From positions 2,790,001 through 2,854,000 of the forward strand of contig NZ_JAPEPZ010000001.1 of assembly GCF_026339875.1 (NCBI RefSeq): a stretch of DNA of 64,000 bases. Direction: 5' to 3'. The position numbers and the translations under genes were made by a program. Positions 25,293 to 35,356 of the stretch are shown here, one piece after another (within the stretch, counting starts at the first letter, position 1; each line of letters begins with the position of its first letter). The notes under the pieces were generated by a model, which made no database searches, had not been told where the DNA came from, and saw nothing but the letters and a program-made list of their open reading frames with translations. This DNA is from Streptomyces sp. NBC_01571. Its GTDB lineage: Bacteria > Actinomycetota > Actinomycetes > Streptomycetales > Streptomycetaceae.

Positions 25293-26903
25293 CTACGCGG
25301 AGACCCGGGACCCGGACGCTTGCCGGGGCGCGGGAATCTCGGCCGAGCCCGCCGCCGCGGGCGTCTCGCACTCCATGACCCGGGGCAACCGCAGCGCCAT
25401 CACCGCGCCCAGCAGCAGCAGTCCCGCGCTGACCAGCAGCGTCACATGCAGCCCGTGCACGAAGGAGTCGCGGGCCGCGTGCCGCAGGGCGGCCCCCCGT
25501 GCCCCGCCCAGGCGCGCGGCCACGTCGTAGGCCTCGCCCAGCGAGTGGCCCGCCGCGGCCGAGTCGCCCGCCGGGACCCCCCGCACGGACGACAGCCCGG
25601 GGGCGTACGCCGCGTTCATCACACTCCCCAGGAGTGCTATCCCGATCCCGGCGCCCAACTGGTACGAGGTCTCCCCTATCGCCGCGGCCCCGCCGGCCTG
25701 CGCGGGCGGTGCCTCGCTCAGCATCGACTCGTACGCCCCGAAGAGCGTCGTCTCCAGCCCGAACCCGAGCAGCACGAACCCGACGAGCAGCAGCCCGGCG
25801 TTGTCGTCGCCGCCCATCGCGGTGAGCGTGACCACCGCCGCCGCGGTGACGCAGAACCCGGAGCAGACCATCACGCGCGGCCCGAACCGGCGCAGCATCC
25901 GGGCCCCGACGAGCCCCGCGGCCATCGCCGCGAAGGTGAGCGGGAGCAGTCGCAGCCCGGTCTCCAGCGGCGAGAGGCCGAGCACCAGCTGCAGGTACTG
26001 CGCGGCGATCAGCTCCAGGCCGACCAGCGCCAGCATGGCGAGCACGATGCATCCCACCGAGGTGCTGAACGCGGGCCGCGAGAACATCCGCAGATCGACC
26101 AGTGGATGCGCGCGCCGCCGCTGTCGCCGTACGAATCCGAACATCAGCGCGGCGCCGAGGAGCAGGGGCGCCAGCGTGAACGGGCCGAAGGGTGCCTCGC
26201 CCCCACCGAGCTGCTTCACCCCGAGGACCAGCCCGAAGAGTCCGGCGGCGGCCATCAGGGCCCCGGTCACATCCCAGGGTCCGTTGCGCGCGCCGCGCGA
26301 CTCGGGCAGCAGCAGCCGCCCGATCGGCAGGCTGATCAGCATCAGCGGGATGTTGATCAGGAATACGGATCCCCACCAGAAGTGTTCGAGCAGGAAGCCG
26401 CCCAGCAGCGGCCCGACGGCGGCACCGACCGCGGCGACCGCGCTCCAGATGCCGATCGCGAGCGCCCGCTCGCGCCGGTCGGGGAAGACCTGGCGCAGGA
26501 TCGACAGCGTGGCGGGCATGATCATCGCGCCGCCGACGCCGAGCAGGGCACGGGCCCCGATGAGGAGCTGGGCGCTGTCGGCGAGGGCGGCGACGCCCGA
26601 GGCGACGCCGAACAGCGCGTATCCCAGCAGGAGGACACGTCTGCGGCCGATCCGGTCGCCCAGCGTGCCGAAGAGAATGAGGAGCGAGGCACAGACGAGC
26701 GGGTAGACGTCGACGATCCAGAGCAGCTCTATCGCGCCGGGCTTGAGGTCCTCGGTGACGGCGGGCACCGCGACGTGCAGCACGGTGGCATCGAGAGCCA
26801 CGAGGAGCAGGCTGACGCACAGCACCACAAGGACGACCCAGCGGTTGGCACCGGCCCCGGTCTCCCGACGGCGACACGTGTCGGCCGTGGTCGTCCCGGA
26901 CAT
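25293..26903 (-). CDS. DHA2-family MFS drug efflux transporter
   Basis: A 536-residue, probably 14-helix major facilitator of the EmrB/QacA (DHA2) group. Helix 1 carries the VLLVALDATVLHVAVPAV-type motif (LDxTVxxVA). Motif A reads GTLGDRIGRRRVLLLG, and motif C is in AVGAAVGPLLGG. Such pumps export drugs or natural products by proton antiport. The ATG at 26903 is chosen because GGGAGG lies just before it; the frame extends to 27908 only as a shadow of the next gene on the opposite strand. No regulator is adjacent. Confidence 0.93.
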   Translation of the reverse strand: MSGTTTADTCRRRETGAGANRWVVLVVLCVSLLLVALDATVLHVAVPAVTEDLKPGAIELLWIVDVYPLVCASLLILFGTLGDRIGRRRVLLLGYALFGVASGVAALADSAQLLIGARALLGVGGAMIMPATLSILRQVFPDRRERALAIGIWSAVAAVGAAVGPLLGGFLLEHFWWGSVFLINIPLMLISLPIGRLLLPESRGARNGPWDVTGALMAAAGLFGLVLGVKQLGGGEAPFGPFTLAPLLLGAALMFGFVRRQRRRAHPLVDLRMFSRPAFSTSVGCIVLAMLALVGLELIAAQYLQLVLGLSPLETGLRLLPLTFAAMAAGLVGARMLRRFGPRVMVCSGFCVTAAAVVTLTAMGGDDNAGLLLVGFVLLGFGLETTLFGAYESMLSEAPPAQAGGAAAIGETSYQLGAGIGIALLGSVMNAAYAPGLSSVRGVPAGDSAAAGHSLGEAYDVAARLGGARGAALRHAARDSFVHGLHVTLLVSAGLLLLGAVMALRLPRVMECETPAAAGSAEIPAPRQASGSRVSA

Positions 26904-27161
26904 GTACGTACCTCCCAGATGTTCCCTCGCGTTCGGCGATCCGCTGGGTGGGGACTCCCTGCGGCTGCGGCGGGAGGAACGGCTTTCCCGGGCGCACGCG
27001 ACCAAGGCGAGTGAGCGGCCAGCGTACGCGAGTTCCCCTTCGCTCCACGTGGCGGACCTCTCACGTTCCCCTGGCCTGGCATGTGGCGTACGCCACGCCC
27101 GCCGTGCCGACCCACGCCCCGGGAGGACGGCCGGTTCCGTGAGCCGTCGATAATCGAGCCC

Positions 27162-28331
27162 GTGACCGATCTTGAGACGCCCGCCGCGGCGCCGCCCCGT
27201 GCGGGCGCGCTGCGCCGCGCCGCACCAGCCCTCCTCGGGTACGCGGGCGTCCGCGCCCTGGGCCTGATCGCCCTCTTCCTGTGGAGTGCCGCGAACGGCA
27301 AGAGCGCCCACACGCTGCTGACGGCACGCTGGGACTCGCTCTGGTACACCCGGGTCGCCTCGTTCGGCTACGGCTGGCAGGTCCGGCTGCCCAACGGCGA
27401 CGTGCACTCCAACCTCGCGTTCTTCCCGCTGCTGCCCTGGCTGGAGCGGTTCGTCGCGGCTCTGTCCCCCCTGTCGTACGCGGACGCGGGCCTGCTGGTC
27501 GCCACGCTCGCCTCGTTGGCCGCGGCCTGGGGGATCTTCGCGGTCGCGGACCATGTGTACGGACGGCGTGCCGGTGTGTGCGCCGCGCTCGTGTGGGCGG
27601 TGCTGCCCGTCGGCATCGTGCAGTCGATGGCGTACAGCGAGTCCTTGTTCACGGCGCTGGCCGCCTGGTCGCTCTACGCGGTGCTGACCGGTCGCTGGGT
27701 GACGGCGGGTCTGCTCGCCTCGCTCGCCGGGCTGACCCGCCCGGTGGGCGCGGCGGTGGTCGCGGCGCTCTGGGTGGCGGCGATCACCTCGTTCGTGCGG
27801 GAGCGGAGCACGCCTTCCGCGCAGGGCGCCTCCCGGTGGCGACGCGCCCTCGGCATGCTCCTCGCGCCGCTCGGCGCCGCCGGCTACGTCCTGTGGGTCG
27901 GCCACCACACGGGCAGGGGCCCGCTGGGGTATCTCGACATCCAGGGGCAGTGGGGCAACGGATTCGACGGCGGATACGCCTTCGCGCGCTTCGTGGGCGA
28001 CAAGTTCACGTCATTTCCGTCGGCCCTCGCCGGCGTCGGTCTGATCGTCGGGGTCGCCCTGGTGATCTGGCTGTACGTCACCTGTGTGCGACAGGGACAG
28101 CCTCTGGCGCTGCTGGTGTACTCGGGGATCGTCACCGCGCTCGCCCTGTGCGCTTCGGGCTACTTCGGCTCGAAACCACGCCTTCTGCTGCCCGCCTTCC
28201 CTCTGCTGCTGCCCCTCGCGGTGGCCCTGGCCAGGCTGCGTAAGTCCAGGTCAGCGGCGATTCTCGGCGTCGTGGCCGCGGCTTCGGCGGCCTACGGCGC
28301 CTTCTGGCTGAACGGCTCAGGACCGCCATGA
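27162..28331 (+). CDS. Integral membrane PIG-V-like mannosyltransferase family protein
   Basis: A 389-residue multi-spanning membrane protein resembling the PIG-V / GT-C glycosyltransferase families. After helix 1 the extracytoplasmic loop has ARWDSLWYTRVASFGYG, where WDS-W-Y is the conserved GT-C loop, followed by NLAFFPLLPWLERF. Ten or more further hydrophobic segments follow. These enzymes transfer a hexose, usually mannose, from a polyprenyl-phosphate donor at the outer membrane face. The GTG at 27162 gives the start VTDLETP. The next gene is a PAP2 phosphatase, a sensible partner for polyprenyl carriers, though 240 bases away. Confidence 0.82.
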   Translation: MTDLETPAAAPPRAGALRRAAPALLGYAGVRALGLIALFLWSAANGKSAHTLLTARWDSLWYTRVASFGYGWQVRLPNGDVHSNLAFFPLLPWLERFVAALSPLSYADAGLLVATLASLAAAWGIFAVADHVYGRRAGVCAALVWAVLPVGIVQSMAYSESLFTALAAWSLYAVLTGRWVTAGLLASLAGLTRPVGAAVVAALWVAAITSFVRERSTPSAQGASRWRRALGMLLAPLGAAGYVLWVGHHTGRGPLGYLDIQGQWGNGFDGGYAFARFVGDKFTSFPSALAGVGLIVGVALVIWLYVTCVRQGQPLALLVYSGIVTALALCASGYFGSKPRLLLPAFPLLLPLAVALARLRKSRSAAILGVVAAASAAYGAFWLNGSGPP

Positions 28332-28571
28332 CCGACCCCCGGACGGCCGGTGAGCAGCCGGAAAATTCCAGTCAAGCATTCGGTGAACGAATTAATAAGC
28401 GCCATATAACCGGCCCCGGAACCGACCAATGGAATTACAGGACCGCCCCCCTCGAGGATTAGCGAATCATTAGAAATAAACATCGCCCTGAGAGGAATCC
28501 CACATCACATCGTCATCACAAAGCGAGTGATTCGGCCTGGAACGCAGCTCACTCGCTGTAGCGTCGATTGG

Positions 28572-29615
28572 GTGCGTACCGAACGAAACCTCACCCGTCT
28601 GGACCGGGTCTTCGCCCGGCTGGACCGTGAGCCGGAACGACCGGCCCACATCGATGTGCCGAGGATGAGCAGGCACAGGGTTGTGCTCTTCGGAGCCACC
28701 CTGGCCTTCTACGTGGCCATCGTGTGGGCCGTGGCGATCACTTCGTGGCTGGTCCGGTTCGACTGGCAGGTCATGTTCTTCCGGCCGTATCAACAGTGGC
28801 CGGAGATCCACGCGTTCCTCGACTACTACGTGGTGCTCGGCCAACGCGGCCCCACCGCCGTGATGGTGGCGGCCTGGCTCGGCTGGCGCTCGTGGCGGCA
28901 GCACACCCTCCGCCCGCTGCTGACACTGGGCGCCTCGCTGCTGCTCCTGAACATCACGGTCGGCGCCGCCAAGCTCGGCATGGGCCGCCTCGGTCCGCAC
29001 TACGCCATCACGATCGGCTCGAACGAGATGGGCCTGGGCGGCGATATATTTCCTTCGGGTCACACCGCGAACGCCGTGGTGACCTGGGGGATTCTGGCCT
29101 ATCTGGCCTCGACCCCGGGGGCGCGGCGCTGGCTGTCCGCGCTGTCCGCCGTGACCTCGCTCGGGGTCGGCCTCACCACCGTCTATCTCGGTACGCACTG
29201 GCTGAGCGATGTGCTGCTGGGCTGGGCCGCCGGCCTGCTGATCCTGCTGGCACTGCCCTGGTGCGAGCCGTTGATCGCCCACGCCGAGACCGGGATCTTC
29301 ACGCTGCGCGACGCCTGGCGTTCCCGTCGCGGCCGCACGGCGCCCGCTCCGGCCGACGTCCCCGTCGGCGCCCCGGTCGGCGCGCCCGTCCTGGTCAAGC
29401 AGCACAGCCCCGCGGACGAAGAGGTGCCGGCGCGCGAGACCGTGGCCGCCGCGCGTTCGTCCCGGGGACCCGCCTACCTGGCCCCCGGACCGCACTTGGC
29501 CCGCTCGGAGCGCACCCCGGTCACCCCGGCCGGCAGCCGCCGGCCGCCGCACGCGGACCGCGCGGCACGCTCCGCGACCACCACGGCCTCGGCCCGGCCC
29601 GCCGCCGGCGGCTGA
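28572..29615 (+). CDS. PAP2-superfamily membrane phosphatase
   Basis: A 347-residue protein with about six membrane helices and the PAP2 phosphatase signature. It has the first motif KLGMGRLGP (Lys and Arg kept), the central FPSGHTAN, and the third motif TTVYLGTHWLSD with catalytic His and Asp. It would dephosphorylate a lipid phosphate such as undecaprenyl pyrophosphate or phosphatidate. A long Pro/Ala/Arg-rich cytoplasmic tail (about 250-347) is unusual. The GTG at 28572 is chosen: the bases just ahead (TAGCGT) suit a -10 box of a leaderless transcript, and there is no ribosome binding site. Confidence 0.87.
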   Translation: MRTERNLTRLDRVFARLDREPERPAHIDVPRMSRHRVVLFGATLAFYVAIVWAVAITSWLVRFDWQVMFFRPYQQWPEIHAFLDYYVVLGQRGPTAVMVAAWLGWRSWRQHTLRPLLTLGASLLLLNITVGAAKLGMGRLGPHYAITIGSNEMGLGGDIFPSGHTANAVVTWGILAYLASTPGARRWLSALSAVTSLGVGLTTVYLGTHWLSDVLLGWAAGLLILLALPWCEPLIAHAETGIFTLRDAWRSRRGRTAPAPADVPVGAPVGAPVLVKQHSPADEEVPARETVAAARSSRGPAYLAPGPHLARSERTPVTPAGSRRPPHADRAARSATTTASARPAAGG

Positions 29616-29657
29616 GCCCGGGAACACGGCGGGGCCGGTACGCACGACCTCCCCGCA

Positions 29658-29697
29658 CGCGAAGGCCCCCGGCTCACCCGAGCCGGGGGCCTTCGCG
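29658..29697. terminator. Hairpin between PAP2 and I78 inhibitor genes
   Basis: Perfect 17-bp inverted repeat, 29658-29674 against 29681-29697, with 6-base loop, 43 bases after the PAP2 stop. The remainder of the gap (29698-29909) is a C-rich, low-complexity stretch with many GGGCCCCG-like words and no gene. Confidence 0.82.
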
Positions 29698-29909
29698 CGA
29701 TCCGGTTCCCGGGCCCTACGGCCTTCGGGTTCCCCGGTCCTGTCGATCCCTCAGGACCCTTTTGACTCTTTTGCGGCTTTCGCCCTCCTGGACCTTCGGG
29801 ATCTCGGGTGCCCGGGTCCCCAGCTCCCCGGGCCCCGGGCCCCGAGCTCCGGGCCCCGGATCCACCGGGGCGAGGTGTCCGCAGCCATGGAGCCGGGACC
29901 GGCCTGGTC

Positions 29910-30125
29910 TCAGCCCTTCCAGCAGCGGGTCACCCGACCGTCGCCGACCTCGAAGTTCAGCCGCCCCACGCGGTACTCCATGGTGATGATCGCGCCGGGC
30001 GGGAGCGAGCGCACCGAGGACCAGCCGTGTTCACGGGCACGGCGCTCGGCGCTGCTCGCCTCCATCCCGACATAGGTCTCCGGGCTGTCCTCGGGTTCCG
30101 CGGGCGGGGTGGGAATGGGTGCCAT
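29910..30125 (-). CDS. I78-family peptidase inhibitor-like small protein
   Basis: A 71-residue protein matching the I78 peptidase inhibitor family. The core YVGMEASSAERRAREHGW is followed by SVRSLPPGAIITMEYRVGRLNF and ends EVGDGRVTRCWKG, the expected inhibitor fold. No signal peptide is visible, so it may act inside the cell or be an unclassified relative. Characterised relatives inhibit serine proteases. The ATG at 30125 is chosen over 30155 because it starts just before the Pro/Glu-rich linker typical of homologues. Confidence 0.8.
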   Translation of the reverse strand: MAPIPTPPAEPEDSPETYVGMEASSAERRAREHGWSSVRSLPPGAIITMEYRVGRLNFEVGDGRVTRCWKG

Positions 30126-30456
30126 GACCGCCACGTTAGGCGGCCCGCCCCTCACGGGGAAGCGCGAACCGGGGACCTGGTGTCACCCGTACCCCTCCGG
30201 TCACACTTCTGTCACAGGATCACGACACGCGTTTCGGCCGAACTCCGTCACACGTACGAGCGGTTCGGTAGATGAACCGCACGCCTTCGAACGTAATTCG
30301 GGACCGTCCTGGCCCCGTTCCGAATAACACGGAGGAAAGTGCGCGCACCAGCGCCGGGCCCGCACTTTGTATTCCGATTCCACCGCGTGCCACGGAAGCC
30401 GGTGCCGCATAGGAAATGCACGGTTCCGACACAGAACCCCCGCACATCCCGGGCCG
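30126..30456. other. Gene-free region upstream of the I78 gene
   Basis: 331 bases with no supported gene. It presumably holds the I78 promoter and the 3' flank of the WYL regulator gene. No convincing hairpin or operator seen. Confidence 0.35.
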
Positions 30457-31494
30457 TCACGCCGCCCCGGATCCGCCCCCGGTCCCCGGTGTTCGGCCCG
30501 TGCCGTCCCCCGTCCGGGGCGATTCCCCGGGAGCCCGCTCCAGCGCCCGGGACAGCCGGCCTTGCGCCGTTCTGATCGCCTCGGTCAACGCGGCCGGTTC
30601 GAGCACCTCGAACTCGAAGCCCATCAGCATCACGTGGACCACCATCACGTCGAGGCTCGCGGCTCCGGTACGCAGGACGCAGTTGTCGTCGCCCTCGGCC
30701 TCCAGCGTGCCCGCCGACGGTGAGATCCGCGCGGCCGCCTCCGCCAGGGGTACGAACAACCGCACCACCGCCCGTGCGGCGTACGCGCCCGTGGAGACGC
30801 CCCGGGAGACATAGGCGGCCAGGTCGTCCGCGGGCGGGGTACGCGGTGGGCACCGCGGTCCGTGCGGCGGCGTGGGCCTGACGCGGTCCACCCGGAACGT
30901 GCGCCAGTCGTCGCGGTCGACGTCCCAGGCGACCAGGTACCAGCGGCGTTCGGTGCACACCAGGCGGTGCGGTTCGACGGTGCGGCGGGTCGGGGAACCG
31001 CCGTGGTCGAGGTACTCGAAGCGCAGCCGCTCGGAGTCCCGGCAGGCGTTGGCGAGTTCCGTGAGCACGGCCGGGTCGACATCGGAGGGCTGCGGGCCGC
31101 GCAGCATCGGCACGGTGAAGGCGTTGAGGGTGCTCACCCTGCGGCGCAGCCGGTTCGGCAGCACCTGTTCGAGCTTGGCGAGGGCCCGTACGGACGTCTC
31201 GCCGATGCCCTCGATGCCCTGTCCGGCGGCCGTGCGCAGTCCGACCGCGACGGCCACCGCCTCGTCGTCGTCCAGGAGCAGCGGCGGCAGCTCGGCGCCC
31301 GCGCCGAGCTGATAGCCGCCTCCGGTGCCCGGGCTGGCGTTCACCGGATAGCCGAGCTCGCGCAGCCGGTCCACGTCACGGCGCACCGTGCGGGGTGTCA
31401 CGCCGAGGCGGTCCGCCAGGTCGGCACCCGACCAGTCGCGGTGGGCCTGCAGCAGCGAGAGCAGCCGCAGCAGTCGTGCCGATGTCTCCAGCAT
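30457..31494 (-). CDS. WYL-domain transcriptional regulator
   Basis: A 345-residue regulator of the YafY/WYL group. The N-terminal winged HTH reads LLSLLQAHRDWSGADLADRLGVTPRTVRRDVDRLRELGYPV (about 10-50). The WYL domain follows (RTVEPHRLVCTERRWYLVAWDVDRDDWRTFRVDRV), with R-x-W-Y-L as its core. WYL domains are thought to sense nucleic acid or nucleotide ligands and often control defence or DNA-damage genes. Nothing of that type lies adjacent. The Pro/Gly-rich C-terminal ~25 residues look disordered. Confidence 0.9.
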   Translation of the reverse strand: MLETSARLLRLLSLLQAHRDWSGADLADRLGVTPRTVRRDVDRLRELGYPVNASPGTGGGYQLGAGAELPPLLLDDDEAVAVAVGLRTAAGQGIEGIGETSVRALAKLEQVLPNRLRRRVSTLNAFTVPMLRGPQPSDVDPAVLTELANACRDSERLRFEYLDHGGSPTRRTVEPHRLVCTERRWYLVAWDVDRDDWRTFRVDRVRPTPPHGPRCPPRTPPADDLAAYVSRGVSTGAYAARAVVRLFVPLAEAAARISPSAGTLEAEGDDNCVLRTGAASLDVMVVHVMLMGFEFEVLEPAALTEAIRTAQGRLSRALERAPGESPRTGDGTGRTPGTGGGSGAA

Positions 31495-31582
31495 GGCGTC
31501 GAGTCTGCCAGCCCGCGCGGGCGGCCACCGTCCGCAGGGCGGTCCCCGGGGGACGGGAGCCGGTGGCGCGTGCGGGAGGTGT

Positions 31583-32452
31583 TCAGTCCGCCGGGGTGAC
31601 CGTCACGGAGAGGTCGTTGTCCCGCGTGTAGTAGGGGCCCGCCACCAGCGGGCCGTGCGGCGTCCGCACGGTGGTTCTGGGATGGAGGAGGACGGTCTTC
31701 TTGTCGGCGATGTCGTCGAGCAGCCGCGCGACGCGCACCCGGGGCCCCCGCTCCCCCGTCGGCCGCAGCCAGAGGTCCCAGACGCCGGGCCGCAGGGCGT
31801 CGTACGCCACCGTGAATCCGAACCCGGTCTGCTCCACCGCCACTTCGGCGCGCAGCGGGGCCTCGGTGACGTCCCGGTGGCACACCTCGGCGTACGCGTC
31901 CGGCGCGAGCCCGACGCCGTACACGCGGCCGCTCACGCCCAGGCCCCGCTCCCCGCCGCTCAGTTCGACCGCCTCCGCGTGCGGGGCGCGCAGCCAGCTG
32001 CGGACGATGAGGCGGCCGTGCCGGGGCGAGGTTCTCTCCTGTCCGGGCGGAGCCGGGAAGCCGGAGGCGTAGGGGATACGGACGGCGACGTGGCCGAGCG
32101 CGCCGCCGGGGACTCGGGCGACGAGTGAGCGCAGGTCGTTGACGCCGGGGGCCAGGCGGCGCGGTTCACCGCCCGCCACCTGCGCGTACGCGTCCCAACG
32201 GCCCTCTGGCAGCGGGACGCTGCTGGGCAGGGCGGCACGCAGCCGGCCGTCTCCGGCGGGGGTCAGCGGCAGCCTGACCTCCTCGTGGCCCACGCGGCGG
32301 CGCAGCACGAGGTGCGCGGCGCCCGGCTCGCCGGTGTCGGTGACGTCGAAGGTCAGCCCGCCGGCGGAGTCGGCGATGCAGTCGGCGGTCGGGGGCACGG
32401 CGATGTCCGCGTCGGCGCGCCGTCGCGCGGCCCGCGGGACCGGCGTCATCAT
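31583..32452 (-). CDS. Conserved Streptomyces protein of unknown function
   Basis: A 289-residue soluble protein without signal peptide or membrane segment. It looks beta-rich, with three similar segments (LVLRRRVGHEEVRLPL, DAYAQVAGGEPRRLAPGVND and AYDALRPGVWDLWLRP). Each resembles a strand-turn-strand unit, suggesting repeated Ig-like domains. Sequences of this sort occur at the C-terminus of Streptomyces cell-wall glycopolymer transferases, but no catalytic domain is present. ATG at 32452 or 32449 are equally possible; the weak GGGACG upstream does not decide. It lies 88 bases upstream of the WYL gene on the same strand. Confidence 0.7.
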   Translation of the reverse strand: MMTPVPRAARRRADADIAVPPTADCIADSAGGLTFDVTDTGEPGAAHLVLRRRVGHEEVRLPLTPAGDGRLRAALPSSVPLPEGRWDAYAQVAGGEPRRLAPGVNDLRSLVARVPGGALGHVAVRIPYASGFPAPPGQERTSPRHGRLIVRSWLRAPHAEAVELSGGERGLGVSGRVYGVGLAPDAYAEVCHRDVTEAPLRAEVAVEQTGFGFTVAYDALRPGVWDLWLRPTGERGPRVRVARLLDDIADKKTVLLHPRTTVRTPHGPLVAGPYYTRDNDLSVTVTPAD

Positions 32453-32571
32453 GCGGGGCGTCCCTTGCTCGCGTGGACCTCTTGGGTGATGAGACCGCGG
32501 ACCCTGCCGAATGGTTGCCTCCCAGCGGCACATCAGGGCTCAGGGAACAGCTGCGGCCCCACGGGAAGCAG

Positions 32572-32623
32572 CCGGGCACGGGGCCCCGTCCGGTCGGACG
32601 ACCGGACGGGGCCCCGTGCCCGG
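32572..32623 (-). terminator. Very long perfect hairpin after the Rpf gene
   Basis: An uninterrupted 24-bp stem, 32572-32595 against 32600-32623, closed by a 4-base loop. It starts 19 bases past the stop of the rpf-like gene. Among the longest perfect terminators in the window. Confidence 0.85.
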
Positions 32624-32641
32624 GGTCGGGACAAGCGGTGC

Positions 32642-33885
<1,244 letters not shown>

Positions 33886-34659
33886 GTGCCGCGCATGCTC
33901 GACGTCAGCGACGACGTACGCGCCGAGATCGGCGACGAAGAAGCCGACCGGCTGCTCGCCGGAGAGAACACCCCGGGCAGTTACGACTGCACGTCCTGCC
34001 GCACACCGGGCGACTCGGAACAGGAGCGCACCAGCACCGTCCTGTTCGTCGGCGACGAGACCGCCGTCCTCGCCTTCGCCCACGCCACCTGCCTGCCCTC
34101 GCAGGTCGTGCAGGTCACCGAGGAGCAACTGCAGGGCGCCGTCCGCTCGATCAACCCCGACGGCGCGCCCGGCCAGGCCGCCCCGGAGCAGGCCGTGCTC
34201 GGCGTCACCAGCGGACTCGTCCTGCTGGGCGGCGAGTTGCACCCGGCGCTCGTCGTCGAACCGACCGGCCCCATCGTGCGCCCCGGTTCGACCGACATCG
34301 GCGACGACTTCCTGCCGCTCCTGATCGAGCAGGGCTTCATGCCGGTGACCCAGCTGCACTCGGTCCCGCCCGTGCTGTACGGCTGGTCGGTGCTGCTCGC
34401 CATGGGCCAGCTGCACGCCGTGCTCCAGCCGGGGACCGGCGGCGGCTCGCCCGTCGCCTGGTGGCAGGCGCACCAGGCGCTCCAGGTCGCCGAGAGCTGG
34501 CGGGCGGCCGCCAACAAGCACCAGCAGGTGCTGCTGTTCGCGGCTCCGGTCGGCTCGATCGGCCGGCAGCCCCGCGAGGACCTGCTGCGCGACGCGCTGG
34601 ACAAGGCCGCGGCCAACGGGAAGCTGGTGGCCGCGGCCATGCCGCTCGCCGGTACGTGA
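33886..34659 (+). CDS. Conserved Streptomyces protein of unknown function
   Basis: A 257-residue soluble protein, no signal peptide or membrane helix. The N-terminal part contains a Cys pair (YDCTSCRTPGD) and a nearby HATCLPS, which may hold a metal or form a small zinc-ribbon-like site. The remainder resembles a mixed alpha/beta protein with GLVLLGGELHPALVVEPTG repeats. GTG at 33886 is chosen for GAGGAG 6 bases before it; the frame upstream of it is Arg/His-rich and unlikely to be coding. I do not recognise a family. Confidence 0.75.
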   Translation: MPRMLDVSDDVRAEIGDEEADRLLAGENTPGSYDCTSCRTPGDSEQERTSTVLFVGDETAVLAFAHATCLPSQVVQVTEEQLQGAVRSINPDGAPGQAAPEQAVLGVTSGLVLLGGELHPALVVEPTGPIVRPGSTDIGDDFLPLLIEQGFMPVTQLHSVPPVLYGWSVLLAMGQLHAVLQPGTGGGSPVAWWQAHQALQVAESWRAAANKHQQVLLFAAPVGSIGRQPREDLLRDALDKAAANGKLVAAAMPLAGT

Positions 34660-34866
34660 GCACTCCCCCAGGGGTGCGGGCAACCGCGGTCGTGCCGACC
34701 GCCCCGGTCACCTGGCCGGCGCCGGCCGTCCATGGCTGAGCAGTCGGCCGCCCGCACCCTCCGAGTGGCGTCGAGCGTCCCCCGGATGCGGCATCCGGGT
34801 CCCCGCTGACCTGCGAAAGCGACGCGGCGGCCGCATCCGTTGGGCGGTGGGGTCGTTGGCACATAC

Positions 34867-35283
34867 GTGCACACCTACGACGCCCCCCGCCGCCGCCAGT
34901 CCCTCCAGCCGATCCCGCCCGCGCGAGCGGCCCAGGACCCGCAGGGCAACCCCTCGGCCACGCCGATCTACGACGCGCTCTACGCCGAGTGGGCCAGATC
35001 CTTCAGGGCGCTGCCCGGCGACCGGCACGGCGAGGAGGAGCTCGGCTTCACGGCTTTCGGGACTCTGACGCACGGCACGGGCGGGTACGGATCGTCCTCG
35101 TACACCTCGTCGTTCAGCTCCTACAGTGCGGGGGCCTACTCCGCGCGCCACGGCGGTGTGACGCCGGGGCACACCACGACGGCGACCGCCGTCTGGCAGC
35201 CGGGCGGGCGGCAGCAGGGCACGGGCATGCACCACGTCCACGTCCCGGCCGCCCTGCCGCCCGCGCCACGCCGGGGGCTCTGA
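34867..35283 (+). CDS. Small conserved Streptomyces protein of unknown function
   Basis: About 138 residues. It has an N-terminal Pro-rich part, a helical segment ATPIYDALYAEWARSFRALPGD that looks conserved, and a Gly/Ser/Tyr/His-rich tail. No signal peptide or known domain. The frame is open from 34840 (TTG), and the GTG at 34867 was chosen as the more usual codon. Neither has a good ribosome binding site. It ends just before a strong terminator shared with der. Confidence 0.6.
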   Translation: MHTYDAPRRRQSLQPIPPARAAQDPQGNPSATPIYDALYAEWARSFRALPGDRHGEEELGFTAFGTLTHGTGGYGSSSYTSSFSSYSAGAYSARHGGVTPGHTTTATAVWQPGGRQQGTGMHHVHVPAALPPAPRRGL

Positions 35284-35296
35284 GCGGAAACGAGCG

Positions 35297-35340
35297 AACG
35301 GGTGAGGGGCGGCTCCCGAAGGAGCCGCCCCTCACCCGTT
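35297..35340. terminator. Bidirectional hairpin between the small protein gene and der
   Basis: A perfect 20-bp inverted repeat, 35297-35316 against 35321-35340, closed by the loop CGAA. It sits exactly between the convergent stops at 35283 and 35357. Confidence 0.88.
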
Positions 35341-35356
35341 GTCGCCGCTGTCGCGA

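Noticed and set aside
25293..27908. An 871-codon version of the MFS gene
   Set aside because: The part before 26903 is Arg/Gly-rich, opposite the PIG-V-like gene; the real start has a GGGAGG ahead of it.
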